From Nitrospinota bacterium (GTDB taxonomy: Bacteria; Nitrospinota_A; UBA7883; JACRLM01), in contig JACRLM010000099.1 in the NCBI GenBank assembly GCA_016235255.1, positions 1-36,701 of the forward strand: DNA of 36,701 nucleotides, read 5' to 3'. The notes beneath the pieces are model-generated. The model was given only the letters and a program-made list of their open reading frames with translations, was not told where the DNA came from and did not search any database. The position numbers and the translations under genes were made by a program. Of the stretch, positions 14,389 to 22,023 are shown piece by piece. The stretch's first letter is position 1; each line of letters starts with the position of its first letter.

Positions 14389-15792
14389 ATGAACTTAGGC
14401 AAGCTCAACTCGTATTTCGGCGAAGGGACTGTATTAAAGGGCTCACTGAAGTTCAAAGGTGTCCTCAGGTTTGACGGGGACTTCGAGGGGGACATCGCCA
14501 CGGATGACACTCTCATAATAGGCGAAACAGGGATTGTCAAGGCGACGCTGGGGGTCGGCTCTCTCCATAATTTCGGCAAGGTCAACGGCGACGTGGACGC
14601 CAGCAAGAACATATCGCTCCACGCCAACAGCAAGCTTGAGGGGAACATCCGCACACCGTCGCTTATGACGGAGGACATGGCCCGTTTCGAGGGGGCCTGC
14701 TCCATGCCTGTGGTGGAACGGCCGGACCATTCCGAGGCGGACATGATAGCCGCGGCCATGTCCGGCCCGGCGCAGACGGTGAATCCGTATGAACTGGTGG
14801 GCAAGGAACCGCCGGTGAAGGAGAGCTTCCTTGCCGCGTTCACGTTAAAGCAGAAGGCTTCCGCTGCGGGAGCCGGAGCCTTGTTGATAATCCTGATTAT
14901 GATATGGGCAGTGTTCGGCGGAGAGAAAAAATCGCCGGAAAAAGCCGCTGAAGAAGCTGCCGTCACTATGGAAAAGACGCAGACGGCCGCCAAACAGGAG
15001 ATAGTCCCGCAGGATTCAGGCGCGGTGAAGGCCGTTTCTGACAACGACATAGCCAAGCTGAAAAAGGACATCGAGGCCGACGCGAAAAATCCCCATCCAC
15101 ACCAGATCCTGTCCAAAATCTATCTTGGGAAACGTGATTACAAGAACGCCGTGGCCACGCTGGAGCAGGGGGTGGCGGCGATTCCCGGCAACGAGGAGCT
15201 TGTGACATTGGCGGGGCAGACCCTGCACAGGAGCGGAAGGGAAAAGGAGGCGCTCAAGTACTTCATCTCCCTGGCCCAGATAAACCCCAACTCCGCCGAG
15301 GCCATAAACAACACCGCTTTCCAGAAGATGGAGAGCGGGGCGCTGGACCAGTCGGCGGAACTGTTCCGGAGCGCCCTGGCCAAAGACCCGGCCAATTTCC
15401 GTTCCAAGATAGGACTTGCCGCCGTGTACAGCAAGCAGGAGGAGAACGCCAAGGCCATCCAGGAATGCGCGAATATACTCAAGGAGGCGGACGATTACTC
15501 CCCGGCGATGAACCGGCTGGCGTGGATATACGCCAAGCAGGGGAACAACCTGAAGGAAGCGCAGACGCTTTCGGAGAAATCCCTGGCGATATATGCGGAC
15601 ATCCCGGAGTATATAGACACACTTTCCGAGGTCAACTTCAAGCTGGGCAATTATAACGAGTCCATAAAGCTGATAAAGCGGGCGATCGAACTTGCGCCGG
15701 CGGAGCCGTATTACAAACGGCAGTTGTTCAAGTACCAGCGAACCCAGAAGGGCAAGGCCCAGCCGGCGCCAAAACCCGAACCGGTTATGTAG
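14389..15792 (+). CDS. Bactofilin-transmembrane-TPR fusion protein
   Basis: A 467-aa three-part protein. Residues ~1-105 are a bactofilin domain: repeated short strands such as GTVLKGSLKFKGVLRFDGDFEGDI, then VNGDVDASKNISLHANSKLEGNI form the right-handed beta-helix that polymerises without nucleotides. Residues ~159-179 form one membrane segment (ALLIILIMIWAVFGG). Residues ~215-450 contain about six TPR-like repeats (for example AVATLEQGVAAIPGNEELV, EALKYFISLAQINPNSAEA, SIKLIKRAIELAPAEPYY), ending in a Pro/Lys tail. If the bactofilin part is cytoplasmic, the TPR part is periplasmic, linking a cytoskeletal polymer to envelope partners. Bactofilins are usually small single-domain proteins. Confidence 0.85.
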   Translation: MNLGKLNSYFGEGTVLKGSLKFKGVLRFDGDFEGDIATDDTLIIGETGIVKATLGVGSLHNFGKVNGDVDASKNISLHANSKLEGNIRTPSLMTEDMARFEGACSMPVVERPDHSEADMIAAAMSGPAQTVNPYELVGKEPPVKESFLAAFTLKQKASAAGAGALLIILIMIWAVFGGEKKSPEKAAEEAAVTMEKTQTAAKQEIVPQDSGAVKAVSDNDIAKLKKDIEADAKNPHPHQILSKIYLGKRDYKNAVATLEQGVAAIPGNEELVTLAGQTLHRSGREKEALKYFISLAQINPNSAEAINNTAFQKMESGALDQSAELFRSALAKDPANFRSKIGLAAVYSKQEENAKAIQECANILKEADDYSPAMNRLAWIYAKQGNNLKEAQTLSEKSLAIYADIPEYIDTLSEVNFKLGNYNESIKLIKRAIELAPAEPYYKRQLFKYQRTQKGKAQPAPKPEPVM

Positions 15793-15795
15793 GCG

Positions 15796-15839
15796 GGGCA
15801 AGCCTGTGGCTTGCCCGCGGGCGACCCACAGGGTCGCCC
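15796..15839. terminator. Tandem perfect hairpins between convergent genes
   Basis: GGGCAAGCC/GGCTTGCCC (15796-15804, 15808-15816; loop TGT) is followed by GGGCGACCC/GGGTCGCCC (15819-15827, 15831-15839; loop ACA). Both stems are 9 bp and perfect, with no T-run. They sit between the bactofilin and lipoprotein gene ends and could block convergent transcription. They may equally be a REP-type repeat. Confidence 0.6.
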
Positions 15840-15846
15840 CTGCAAT

Positions 15847-16554
15847 CTATTTCCCCGGTTTTAACGGCATCAGCTCCAGCACGTCATCAACGCCGATGGC
15901 GGCAAGCTGCCCGGCTTTTTTCCACCCCATCCCCCCCCTGAAAAAGGTGCGGTAATCGGTCACATCGGAAAAAAGGTCCTTTTGCGTCTTGTCGAACTTG
16001 GCTTTCCAAAGGATCCGGCCGTCCTCTGAATGCACCACGGCGATGGAGAAGGCCACGGACGCCGGTTTTTCCGCCGCCATCTTGCCCCCCGAAAGCTCTT
16101 CATAGCGCATGACGGTCCCGATCACCACCGCGTCCATATGCATCGCGCGCCCGGTCTTCGCCGCCAGGTCAGACGAATAGCCGCCGTTTTGCGGCTGGAC
16201 CTTGCCGAAGGTCTCGATGGTCATGTCCCGTGGAGCGATGGAAAATCCTCTGTTGGCAAGGCCGGTCCTGACCAATTCACCTATTATGTCGCCCGCCCCT
16301 TCGGCCACCGGGCCCGCTGTGAACGTCAGCTCCGTAATCCGGCACATGCGCACCTCGCCGGCGGCCTTGGCGGACCTGTCCTCGTAAAAAGGCATGACCG
16401 CCACAGAGGTGATCCCCTCCAGGCTGTGGCCGACGCTCTGCTCCGGCGCGGCGGCCCCGCTTTTGCCGCTTTCCATGCTGGCGCACGAAGCTGTCAGCGC
16501 AATGACGGCGAGAGCGGCGTACTTCAGGGCGCGCATCAACGTTGAGTGGCGCAT
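15847..16554 (-). CDS. Lipoprotein, possible CsgG/GNA1162-like fold
   Basis: ATG 16554 with GGAGG seven bases upstream gives 235 aa. The signal ends with ALTASC, so it is a lipoprotein. The mature part begins with a low-complexity linker, then GITSVAVMPFYEDRS, DIIGELVRTGLANRGFSIAP, MDAVVIGTVMRYEEL and SVAFSIAVVHSEDGRILWKAKF. This order of strand-helix-strand elements is seen in small periplasmic lipoproteins related to CsgG or GNA1162, and 'DGRILWKAKFDKTQKDLF' is typical of them. It ends with VDDVLELMPLKPGK. It is the last gene after moaC, 35 bp away, and may be in the same transcript. Function unknown. Confidence 0.75.
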   Translation of the reverse strand: MRHSTLMRALKYAALAVIALTASCASMESGKSGAAAPEQSVGHSLEGITSVAVMPFYEDRSAKAAGEVRMCRITELTFTAGPVAEGAGDIIGELVRTGLANRGFSIAPRDMTIETFGKVQPQNGGYSSDLAAKTGRAMHMDAVVIGTVMRYEELSGGKMAAEKPASVAFSIAVVHSEDGRILWKAKFDKTQKDLFSDVTDYRTFFRGGMGWKKAGQLAAIGVDDVLELMPLKPGK

Positions 16555-16589
16555 ATGAAAACCTCCATCCCGTGCGGGATATTAATGTT

Positions 16590-17081
16590 TCATTTTTCCG
16601 GCCTGTGGCCCGGTTTGATATAGTGTCCGCTTTTCCCCCCGGATTTTTCCAGCAGGGAAATGCCCGTTATCTCCATATCTTTCCCGGCGGACTTCACCAT
16701 GTCGTAAACCGTCAGCGCCGCCACCGACACCGCCATCAGCGCGTCCATCTCCACCCCTGTCTTGCCAACAGTCTCCACCCGGGCCCGGATGAGCACGCTA
16801 GAAGATTCCACCTGCGGCGCAAGCTCCAATTCCACGGCATGGATGGGGACAGGGTGGCACAGGGGGATAAGATCGCCTGTTTTTTTCGCCGCCATGATCC
16901 CGGCCAGACGGGCTGTGTTGAGCACATCCCCTTTTTTCACCCCGCCTTCCATGATAAGCCGCAGGGTGTCGGGCTTCATCACAACGCGCCCTTCGGCCAC
17001 GGCCACGCGCAACGTGTCGGTCTTCCCGCCAACGTTGACCATCCTGGCCTCGCCGCGCTCGTTAAAATGGGTCAATGACAT
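16590..17081 (-). CDS. moaC: Cyclic pyranopterin monophosphate synthase
   Basis: ATG 17081 with a GGGGGG stretch upstream gives 163 aa, normal for MoaC. Conserved segments: [34 protein letters not shown], the substrate motif PLCHPVPI (73-80), [22 protein letters not shown] (from 107), and KSGGKSGHY. MoaC turns the cyclised GTP product of MoaA into cyclic pyranopterin monophosphate in molybdenum cofactor synthesis. Its partner moaA is not in the window. It lies 17 bp after tatA and follows mobB, so two Moco genes surround a Tat component. Confidence 0.96.
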   Translation of the reverse strand: MSLTHFNERGEARMVNVGGKTDTLRVAVAEGRVVMKPDTLRLIMEGGVKKGDVLNTARLAGIMAAKKTGDLIPLCHPVPIHAVELELAPQVESSSVLIRARVETVGKTGVEMDALMAVSVAALTVYDMVKSAGKDMEITGISLLEKSGGKSGHYIKPGHRPEK

Positions 17082-17098
17082 GGGCAAAGCCCCCCGTA

Positions 17099-17254
17099 TC
17101 AAGAGTCTTCTTTGTCGTCCTTGCCGCTTTTAAGGGATTTGCGGAAGTTTTTTATCCCTTCGCCCAGCCCGGAGCCGATGGCCGGCAGCCTGGTGGCCCC
17201 GAAAATTATCACCACTATCGCCAACAGCAGAAGAAGTTTCGGCATACTTATCAT
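17099..17254 (-). CDS. tatA: TatA/E-family twin-arginine translocase subunit
   Basis: A 51-aa protein from ATG 17254, beginning [19 protein letters not shown]. One membrane segment (~5-20) is followed by the [24 protein letters not shown] amphipathic helix, with the FG and RLP...G.GLG.(G)..NF(R)K marks of TatA/TatE, and a short charged tail ending KDDKEDS. TatA oligomers form the passage for folded proteins, including molybdoenzymes. The usual first-helix glutamate is absent; TatE/TatA proteins vary here. It starts three bases after the mobB stop, so the two are coupled. Confidence 0.9.
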   Translation of the reverse strand: MISMPKLLLLLAIVVIIFGATRLPAIGSGLGEGIKNFRKSLKSGKDDKEDS

Positions 17255-17257
17255 GGT

Positions 17258-17773
17258 TTATTCCTTTACCCTCATCTCCGGCAGGAGCGTGTTTAATATC
17301 CACCGCAGGATACCATCCACGTCGTCCCGGTGAAAAACCGGCCTGCCGTCCGCCCCCGTGAATTTCCCGGGATCGCCCACAGTTATATATCCATCGGCGC
17401 CTTCGGGAGGCGTTTGCCCGGGATCCGCGAAGACCAGCTTTCTTACCGCTTCGTCCTTGTATCCCTCGATAATCACTATATCAGCTTTTCCCTCGAAATA
17501 CTTGGCAAGGCTGGCCGGTTTTGGCGGCTCCTGGGTTCTTTCCATGTAGCCGATGAAGTCCTCCGTGGCGATGATGACAGGATTGGCCCCGACCCCTGAA
17601 AACCGGGCCGAATCTTTCCCTTCCCTGTCCAGGTCCACCTTGTGGTGGCTGCGTTTGATCGCACCGGCGCGTATCCCTCCGGAGACGAGCCGCGCCAGCA
17701 GTTTCTCGATAAGGGAGGTCTTCCCGGAGCCAGAAGGGCCGGAAAACGCGAGGAGGGCCGGTTTTTTGTCCAT
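17258..17773 (-). CDS. mobB: Molybdopterin-guanine dinucleotide biosynthesis protein
   Basis: ATG 17773 gives 171 aa starting MDKKPALLAFSGPSGSGKTS, with the P-loop G12-PSGSGKT. Later segments fit MobB: AGAIKRSHHKVDLDREGKDSARF (Lys-His-His pattern), GANPVIIATED, and VIIEGYKDEAVRKLVF. MobB is a GTPase-like accessory of MobA, which adds GMP to molybdopterin. An alternative start twelve codons upstream lacks family support. It is first in the mobB-tatA-moaC cluster. The 163 bp upstream contain the repeat at 17826-17900 and the divergent relE promoter. Confidence 0.95.
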   Translation of the reverse strand: MDKKPALLAFSGPSGSGKTSLIEKLLARLVSGGIRAGAIKRSHHKVDLDREGKDSARFSGVGANPVIIATEDFIGYMERTQEPPKPASLAKYFEGKADIVIIEGYKDEAVRKLVFADPGQTPPEGADGYITVGDPGKFTGADGRPVFHRDDVDGILRWILNTLLPEMRVKE

Positions 17774-17825
17774 ATAAAAAGTTGTACCTGTAAAAAGCGG
17801 GGCGTTCAAGGGAATTCGGAAGGAT

Positions 17826-17900
17826 TATTCACCACAGAGGCGCGGAGAAAGAAATTAATTTATGTTTGTGCCTTCGTGTCTATCGGGTTCATTAATTAAC
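17826..17900. repeat. CCACAGAGGCGCGGAG repeat, copy 1
   Basis: CCACAGAGGCGCGGAG (17832-17847) is followed by AT-rich sequence and a degenerate inverted partner (TTTGTGCCTTCGTGTCTATCGGGTTC). The family recurs at 18647, 18855, 24251, 25116 and 27759. It lies between mobB and relE. Confidence 0.7.
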
Positions 17901-17901
17901 C

Positions 17902-17930
17902 TGGATATCTAATACACTAAGTGATATACT
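17902..17930 (+). promoter_or_regulatory. relE/XRE promoter, predicted leaderless
   Basis: TGGATA (17902-17907), 17 nt, TATACT (17925-17930), then six bases AATCCG and the relE ATG at 17937. The CACT-A-AGTG palindrome (17915-17923) sits between the two hexamers and may be the operator. No Shine-Dalgarno is present. Confidence 0.6.
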
Positions 17931-17936
17931 AATCCG

Positions 17937-18314
17937 ATGAATAGGGTCTTTGTCACACGGCACTTTGCCCGGTGGATAAGCAAAACAGATTTGCCGCGAA
18001 AGGCTCTTTTGAAAGCCGTCTGTGAAATGCAGGCGGGGATGATAGACGCCGGCCTTGGCGGCGGCCTGGTCAAAAAACGGGTGGCGCTGCCTGGGCGGGG
18101 AAAACGCGGCGGGGCGAGGACAATTGTCGCGACGAACAAGGATGACCGTTGGATATTCATTTTCGGGTTTTCTAAAAACGAGCGGGATAACATCAGCGAA
18201 AGTGAATTGGAGGCGTTCAAGATGATCGCTTCCGATTTGATGCGGATGTCAATTATGGAACTTGATCTGGCGAAGAACTCCGGAATATTGGAGGAATTAA
18301 TTGATGAGACATAG
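17937..18314 (+). CDS. RelE/HigB-superfamily toxin
   Basis: A 125-aa protein. MNRVFVTRHFARWISKTDLPRKALLKAV, GGLVKKRVALPGRGKRGGARTIVATNK and WIFIFGFSKNERDNISESELEAFK match the larger RelE/HigB-like toxins whose hallmark is KxR(V)...GRGKRGG(A/V)R. These are ribosome-dependent or free ribonucleases. It overlaps the next gene by 11 bp, forming a toxin-first pair. A second, distinct member of the superfamily lies at 33661. Confidence 0.88.
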   Translation: MNRVFVTRHFARWISKTDLPRKALLKAVCEMQAGMIDAGLGGGLVKKRVALPGRGKRGGARTIVATNKDDRWIFIFGFSKNERDNISESELEAFKMIASDLMRMSIMELDLAKNSGILEELIDET

Positions 18315-18627
18315 GGCGAAAGCTTCCAGCCGGGGGCTGGAGGCCGCGCACCAGACCGCGTTGGACTTGAGCAAGGCCGGTTTTATAGACAAGCGGCGCA
18401 TGATGGAATATGACGCGTTATGCTTGGAGCCTGTGCCGGGATATTCCAGCGTCCGGATACGGGCACTGCGGAAGAGGCACAAACTGAGCCAGGCGGTCTT
18501 CGCTTCGGTATTGAACACAAGCCTGTCCACGATCCGGCAATGGGAAATCGGCGCCAAGCATCCCAGCGGCCCGTCGCTCAAGCTTCTAAGCCTTCTGGAC
18601 CGCAAAGGGCTGGAAACGCTGATTTGA
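18304..18627 (+). CDS. XRE-family HTH antitoxin
   Basis: ATG 18304 (a TTG lies one codon earlier) gives 107 aa. The N-terminal half (SRGLEAAHQTALDLSKAGFIDKRRM) probably contacts the toxin. The C-terminal helix-turn-helix is VRIRALRKRHKLSQAVFASVL, then TSLSTIRQWEIGAKHPSG. Pairing with the upstream relE by overlap makes it the cognate antitoxin and autorepressor. Confidence 0.9.
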   Translation: MRHRAKASSRGLEAAHQTALDLSKAGFIDKRRMMEYDALCLEPVPGYSSVRIRALRKRHKLSQAVFASVLNTSLSTIRQWEIGAKHPSGPSLKLLSLLDRKGLETLI

Positions 18628-19136
18628 AAGAGTGGCGGATTATTCACCACAGAGGCGCGGAGGCGCGGAGAAAGAGAGGAGCATTGGTTCCGGTTGATTA
18701 CATGGTTTGCTTCACCTGCTTCCCCGTGGTCGCTGACCACGGGTCTTTAGTCCTTGCGTAGCGCCACCGTGCCGGTGGCAATTGCGGCGGGACGCCGGCG
18801 TTACTAGATGAACCGTGGTCAGGCGACCACGGGGGAGCGAATAAGATTAATTAACCACAGAGGCACAGAGGCGCAGAGGGGGAGAGAATATAAATGTCCT
18901 TATCTTTCTCCGTGCCTCTGCGCCTCCGTGGTTCATCAATTTTCTTTCCTTCAATATTATCAGCCGCCAAGGAATCCGTGGTCAGGCGACCACGGGGAAG
19001 CATTTTGTCTCAACATCACAGAGTCCTAATTATCTCCCCTCTGTGTCTCTGTGTCTCTGTGGTTCAATTCTCCCTCTTCGTTTCCCGCCCTTGTTTACCC
19101 TCCCCTTATGAAGTAATATTGCACAGTTTGACGTAA
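18628..19136. repeat. Repeat-filled 509-bp intergenic region; no gene seen
   Basis: Contents in order: CCACAGAGGCGCGGAG repeat (18647 on); perfect hairpin CCCGTGGTC/GACCACGGG (18723-18743); GTAGCGCC element (18758-18804); hairpin CCGTGGTC/GACCACGG (18813-18832); an inverted pair starting CCACAGAGGCACAGAG (18855-18878 against 18908-18931, 20 of 24 matching); hairpin CCGTGGTC/GACCACGG (18976-18995); and CTCTGTGTCTCTGTGGTTC (19040-19066 region). The spacing suggests repeated insertion or duplication of small palindromic elements. Nothing here looks coding. Confidence 0.75.
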
Positions 19137-20105
19137 ATGGATGATTTGATGACCGGTAACAAAGTTCCAAAAATATCCCTCGTTGTCCCCATGTACAACG
19201 AGTCTGAAAACGTGGACGCGTTCATGGCGGAGCTGATCCCCGCGCTCGAGAGGATCGGCCCGGATTTCGAGATTATCGCCGTGGACGACGGCTCCACGGA
19301 CGACGGGGTGGAGAAGCTGGAAAAACTCAGGGAGCGCGACGGGCGGATAAAGATCGTGCAGTTCCGCACCAATTTCGGCCAGACCGCCGCCTTCTCCGCC
19401 GGGTTTGACAAGGCCACGGGCGACATCATCATCACAATAGACGCAGACCTGCAGAACGACCCGGCCGACATCCCGGCCATGATCGAAAAACTCAACGAAG
19501 GGTACGACATCGTGGCCGGATGGCGTCACGACAGGAAGGACGCTTTCATCAACCGCAAGTTGCCGTCCATGATCGCAAACCGCGTCATCTCCATGACCAC
19601 CAACGTGCATCTGCACGACTATGGATGCTCGCTGAAGGTGTTCCGGCGGGAGGTGGTGAAGAACATACGGCTATACGGCGAGATGCACAGGTTCATCCCG
19701 GCCATCGCGTCGTGGATGGGGGTGAGCGTGGCGGAGATGCGCGTCAACCACAGGCCGCGGGCCGCCGGGGTGTCCAAATACGGCATAGGGCGCACGGTGC
19801 GCGTGCTACTCGACCTTATGACGGTGAAGTTCCTGCTCAGCTATTCCACAAGGCCCATACAGATATTCGGCCTGATAGGGCTTGGCTCCGGGCTTATCGG
19901 GTTCATCATAGCGGCGTGGGTGAGTTTTCAGCGGCTGTTCATGGACATGCCGCTTTTCAACAGGCCGATCCTGCTGCTGGCGGTGCTGTTGATATTCATC
20001 GGCGTCCAGTTCATTTCCATGGGGCTTTTGGCGGAGCTTCAGGCGAGGACCTACCACGAATCGCAAAACAAGCCCACATACGTCATAAAGCGCGTTTGGG
20101 ACTGA
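19137..20105 (+). CDS. Membrane-anchored family 2 glycosyltransferase (DPM1/GtrB-like)
   Basis: A 322-aa protein. ISLVVPMYNESENVDAFM and AVDDGSTDDG start the GT-A fold; D102-A-D104 in TIDADLQND is the metal/nucleotide-sugar motif; GWRHDRKD and YGCSLKVFRREV continue the polyprenyl-phosphate GT2 pattern. Two C-terminal membrane segments (GLIGLGSGLIGFIIAAW and ILLLAVLLIFIGVQFI) match GtrB/ArnC types, which load a sugar onto a lipid carrier. It heads a surface glycan cluster. The start is ATG 19137 or the fifth codon ATG 19149; no clear SD. Confidence 0.9.
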   Translation: MDDLMTGNKVPKISLVVPMYNESENVDAFMAELIPALERIGPDFEIIAVDDGSTDDGVEKLEKLRERDGRIKIVQFRTNFGQTAAFSAGFDKATGDIIITIDADLQNDPADIPAMIEKLNEGYDIVAGWRHDRKDAFINRKLPSMIANRVISMTTNVHLHDYGCSLKVFRREVVKNIRLYGEMHRFIPAIASWMGVSVAEMRVNHRPRAAGVSKYGIGRTVRVLLDLMTVKFLLSYSTRPIQIFGLIGLGSGLIGFIIAAWVSFQRLFMDMPLFNRPILLLAVLLIFIGVQFISMGLLAELQARTYHESQNKPTYVIKRVWD

Positions 20106-20139
20106 TGCGGCGCTCTGGGGTCATTGAAGTGGGCGCGCC

Positions 20140-21402
20140 ATGAGCCAGACCCGCAAAGTGACCCGCAATCTTCTGTTCAAGACCCTCACAGAGGGAGCCG
20201 GAAGACTCCTTTCCCTGCTGTTTTACGTGGCCCTCGCCAGATGGCTTGGTGAAGAGCCTTTCGGCGTATATTCCATCCTGTACTCCGTGGCGGCCATCGC
20301 CGTGTTCCTGGCCGATCCAGGGCTGAACACCGCGCTTATCCGCCAGGCCCCGCGCGACAAGGAACATCTGGACGAGACGGCGGGAGCCATCCTCGGCTTA
20401 AAACTCCTTTTGTCGGCCGGCGTCGTCGGCCTTTGCGTGGGATATGGGGCGCTGGCTGGGTACGACCTGAAAATGGGGGCGCTGATGGCCCTGATGGGGG
20501 CGCAGATGGCGGGATTCGCCGTGATGGAATACGCCGGGGCGGTATTCCAGGCGCGCGAGCAGATGCACCTTGAAACATGGGTGATGAGCGCCGGCAAATT
20601 CGGAGTAACCATCCTTGCCATCGTCGCCCTTGCGGCAGGGGGCGGGCTGGGGGTGGTGTTGACCGTGATGGCCGTGGCCCAGGGGGTGGCGGCGGCGTGG
20701 GCGCTGTACTGGACAGGGCGGCAGGGTGTGAAGCTTACGCTCAGGTTCGATCCGGCGCGGTGGGGGAAGCTTTTGAAGGACTCCGTGCCGCTGGCGGCTG
20801 TGACGTTTTTCACCCTGATGTTTTACAGGATAGATATCCCGCTGGCCCCGTTCCTTGGCGTTGGGATGGCGGATGTGGGCTATTATTCGGCGGGAGTGAA
20901 GATACTGGACGTATGGCTGGCGGCGCCCACTTTGGCGGTGTCGGCGGTGTTTCCCACCCTGTCGGCCTTCGCGGCGGCGGAGCGGGGGACGTTTGTGAAA
21001 TGGACCAACAGGCTTCTGATCGCCCTTGGTTTGGCCGGGGCGGTGGGGGCGGGGGTGATATCGGCGTTTTCGGAGGAATTAATCACTTTCATATTCTCCG
21101 CCCGGTTTATCCCGGCGGCGGGGCCGCTGTACTGGCTGATGGGGGCGTCGGTGTTCATGTTCGTCCGCCACGGGCTTTTATACGCCCTGATACTGGACGG
21201 ACGGCAGGGGAGGGCAGTTGGGCTCGCGGCGGCGGCGGTGGGCGTCAACGTGACTTTAAACGCGTTTCTGGCCACAAACTGGGGTATAACAGGCATGGCG
21301 GCGGCAAAACTGCTGTCCGACGCGGCACTTATGGCCGGGGCTGGGTACTTTTGGATAATCCGGATGCGGGGCAAAAGTGATGGAAACGCGGCGGTCGCTT
21401 GA
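20140..21402 (+). CDS. Polysaccharide flippase (MOP/Wzx-like)
   Basis: A 420-aa very hydrophobic protein with about 12 membrane segments. The N-terminus NLLFKTLTEGAGRLLSLLFYVALARWLGEEPFGVYS is typical of the polysaccharide transporter family, as is FYRIDIPLAPFLGVGMADVGYYSAGVKI. Such proteins move undecaprenyl-linked glycans across the inner membrane. It starts 34 bp after the glycosyltransferase and overlaps the methyltransferase by 23 bp, so the three are co-transcribed. Confidence 0.9.
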   Translation: MSQTRKVTRNLLFKTLTEGAGRLLSLLFYVALARWLGEEPFGVYSILYSVAAIAVFLADPGLNTALIRQAPRDKEHLDETAGAILGLKLLLSAGVVGLCVGYGALAGYDLKMGALMALMGAQMAGFAVMEYAGAVFQAREQMHLETWVMSAGKFGVTILAIVALAAGGGLGVVLTVMAVAQGVAAAWALYWTGRQGVKLTLRFDPARWGKLLKDSVPLAAVTFFTLMFYRIDIPLAPFLGVGMADVGYYSAGVKILDVWLAAPTLAVSAVFPTLSAFAAAERGTFVKWTNRLLIALGLAGAVGAGVISAFSEELITFIFSARFIPAAGPLYWLMGASVFMFVRHGLLYALILDGRQGRAVGLAAAAVGVNVTLNAFLATNWGITGMAAAKLLSDAALMAGAGYFWIIRMRGKSDGNAAVA

Positions 21403-21910
21403 TTTAGGGTGCGGCAGGGCCAAAACACCCGGTTTTGTGGGTGTGGACAAGTTCCGGGACACGCAGGCGGACGTGGTGGCGGACGTGGACGCGCCGCACC
21501 TGCCGTTCGCGGACTCGACGTTTGACGAAGTGGCGATGACCGATTCGTTGGAGCACGTGGAAGACGTGGCGGCGGCTGTGACCGAAATTGGCAGGATTTT
21601 AAAACCGGGAGGGGAGTTGCGCGTGCGTGTCCCTCACTTCTCGTCACTGCACGCATACAGCGATTTCACCCACAAGCACTTCTTTTCCATGGAAGGGGTG
21701 AAGCATCTTGCGGGAGGGTATGGCCAATATGGCCACTATTCCGTGAAAGGCTTTAGAATCAAGAGTATAAGGCTGAATTTGTGGGGCCTGTGGCGTGTCC
21801 TCGGGGTGGAATGGCTTGCCAACCGTTTCCCTTTGGCGTACGAAAAGCTTTTTGCGTTCAGTTTTCCGGCCATGAGCATGGAATTTTGTTTGACTATTGA
21901 AAATAAATGA
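21380..21910 (+). CDS. SAM-dependent methyltransferase (class I)
   Basis: ATG 21380 gives 176 aa. Motif I is LDLGCGRAKTPGFVGVD; ADVVADVDAPHLPFADSTFDEVAMTDSLEHV is motif II/III; EIGRILKPGGELRVRVPHF is the late strand. Methyltransferases of this short type are common in glycan clusters and may act on sugars or lipid-linked intermediates. The substrate is not indicated. It overlaps the flippase gene. Confidence 0.85.
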   Translation: METRRSLDLGCGRAKTPGFVGVDKFRDTQADVVADVDAPHLPFADSTFDEVAMTDSLEHVEDVAAAVTEIGRILKPGGELRVRVPHFSSLHAYSDFTHKHFFSMEGVKHLAGGYGQYGHYSVKGFRIKSIRLNLWGLWRVLGVEWLANRFPLAYEKLFAFSFPAMSMEFCLTIENK

Positions 21911-22023
21911 GAATAATAAACCTATGGGGCGCCCTTCTTCCCAAGAGGGGCTGATAAAGCAGGCCTTGAGGATGTTTCGATCTAGCCAATGTATTGAAAT
22001 ATATTTATGTTAGGAGAAAATTT

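Noticed and set aside
15016..15801. Antisense frame of 261 codons over the TPR region
   Set aside because: It mirrors repeated TPR codons on the other strand; no start signal.
20577..21380. Gly-rich alternate frame of 267 codons on the plus strand
   Set aside because: It overlaps the flippase in another frame and is made of GC-rich third positions.
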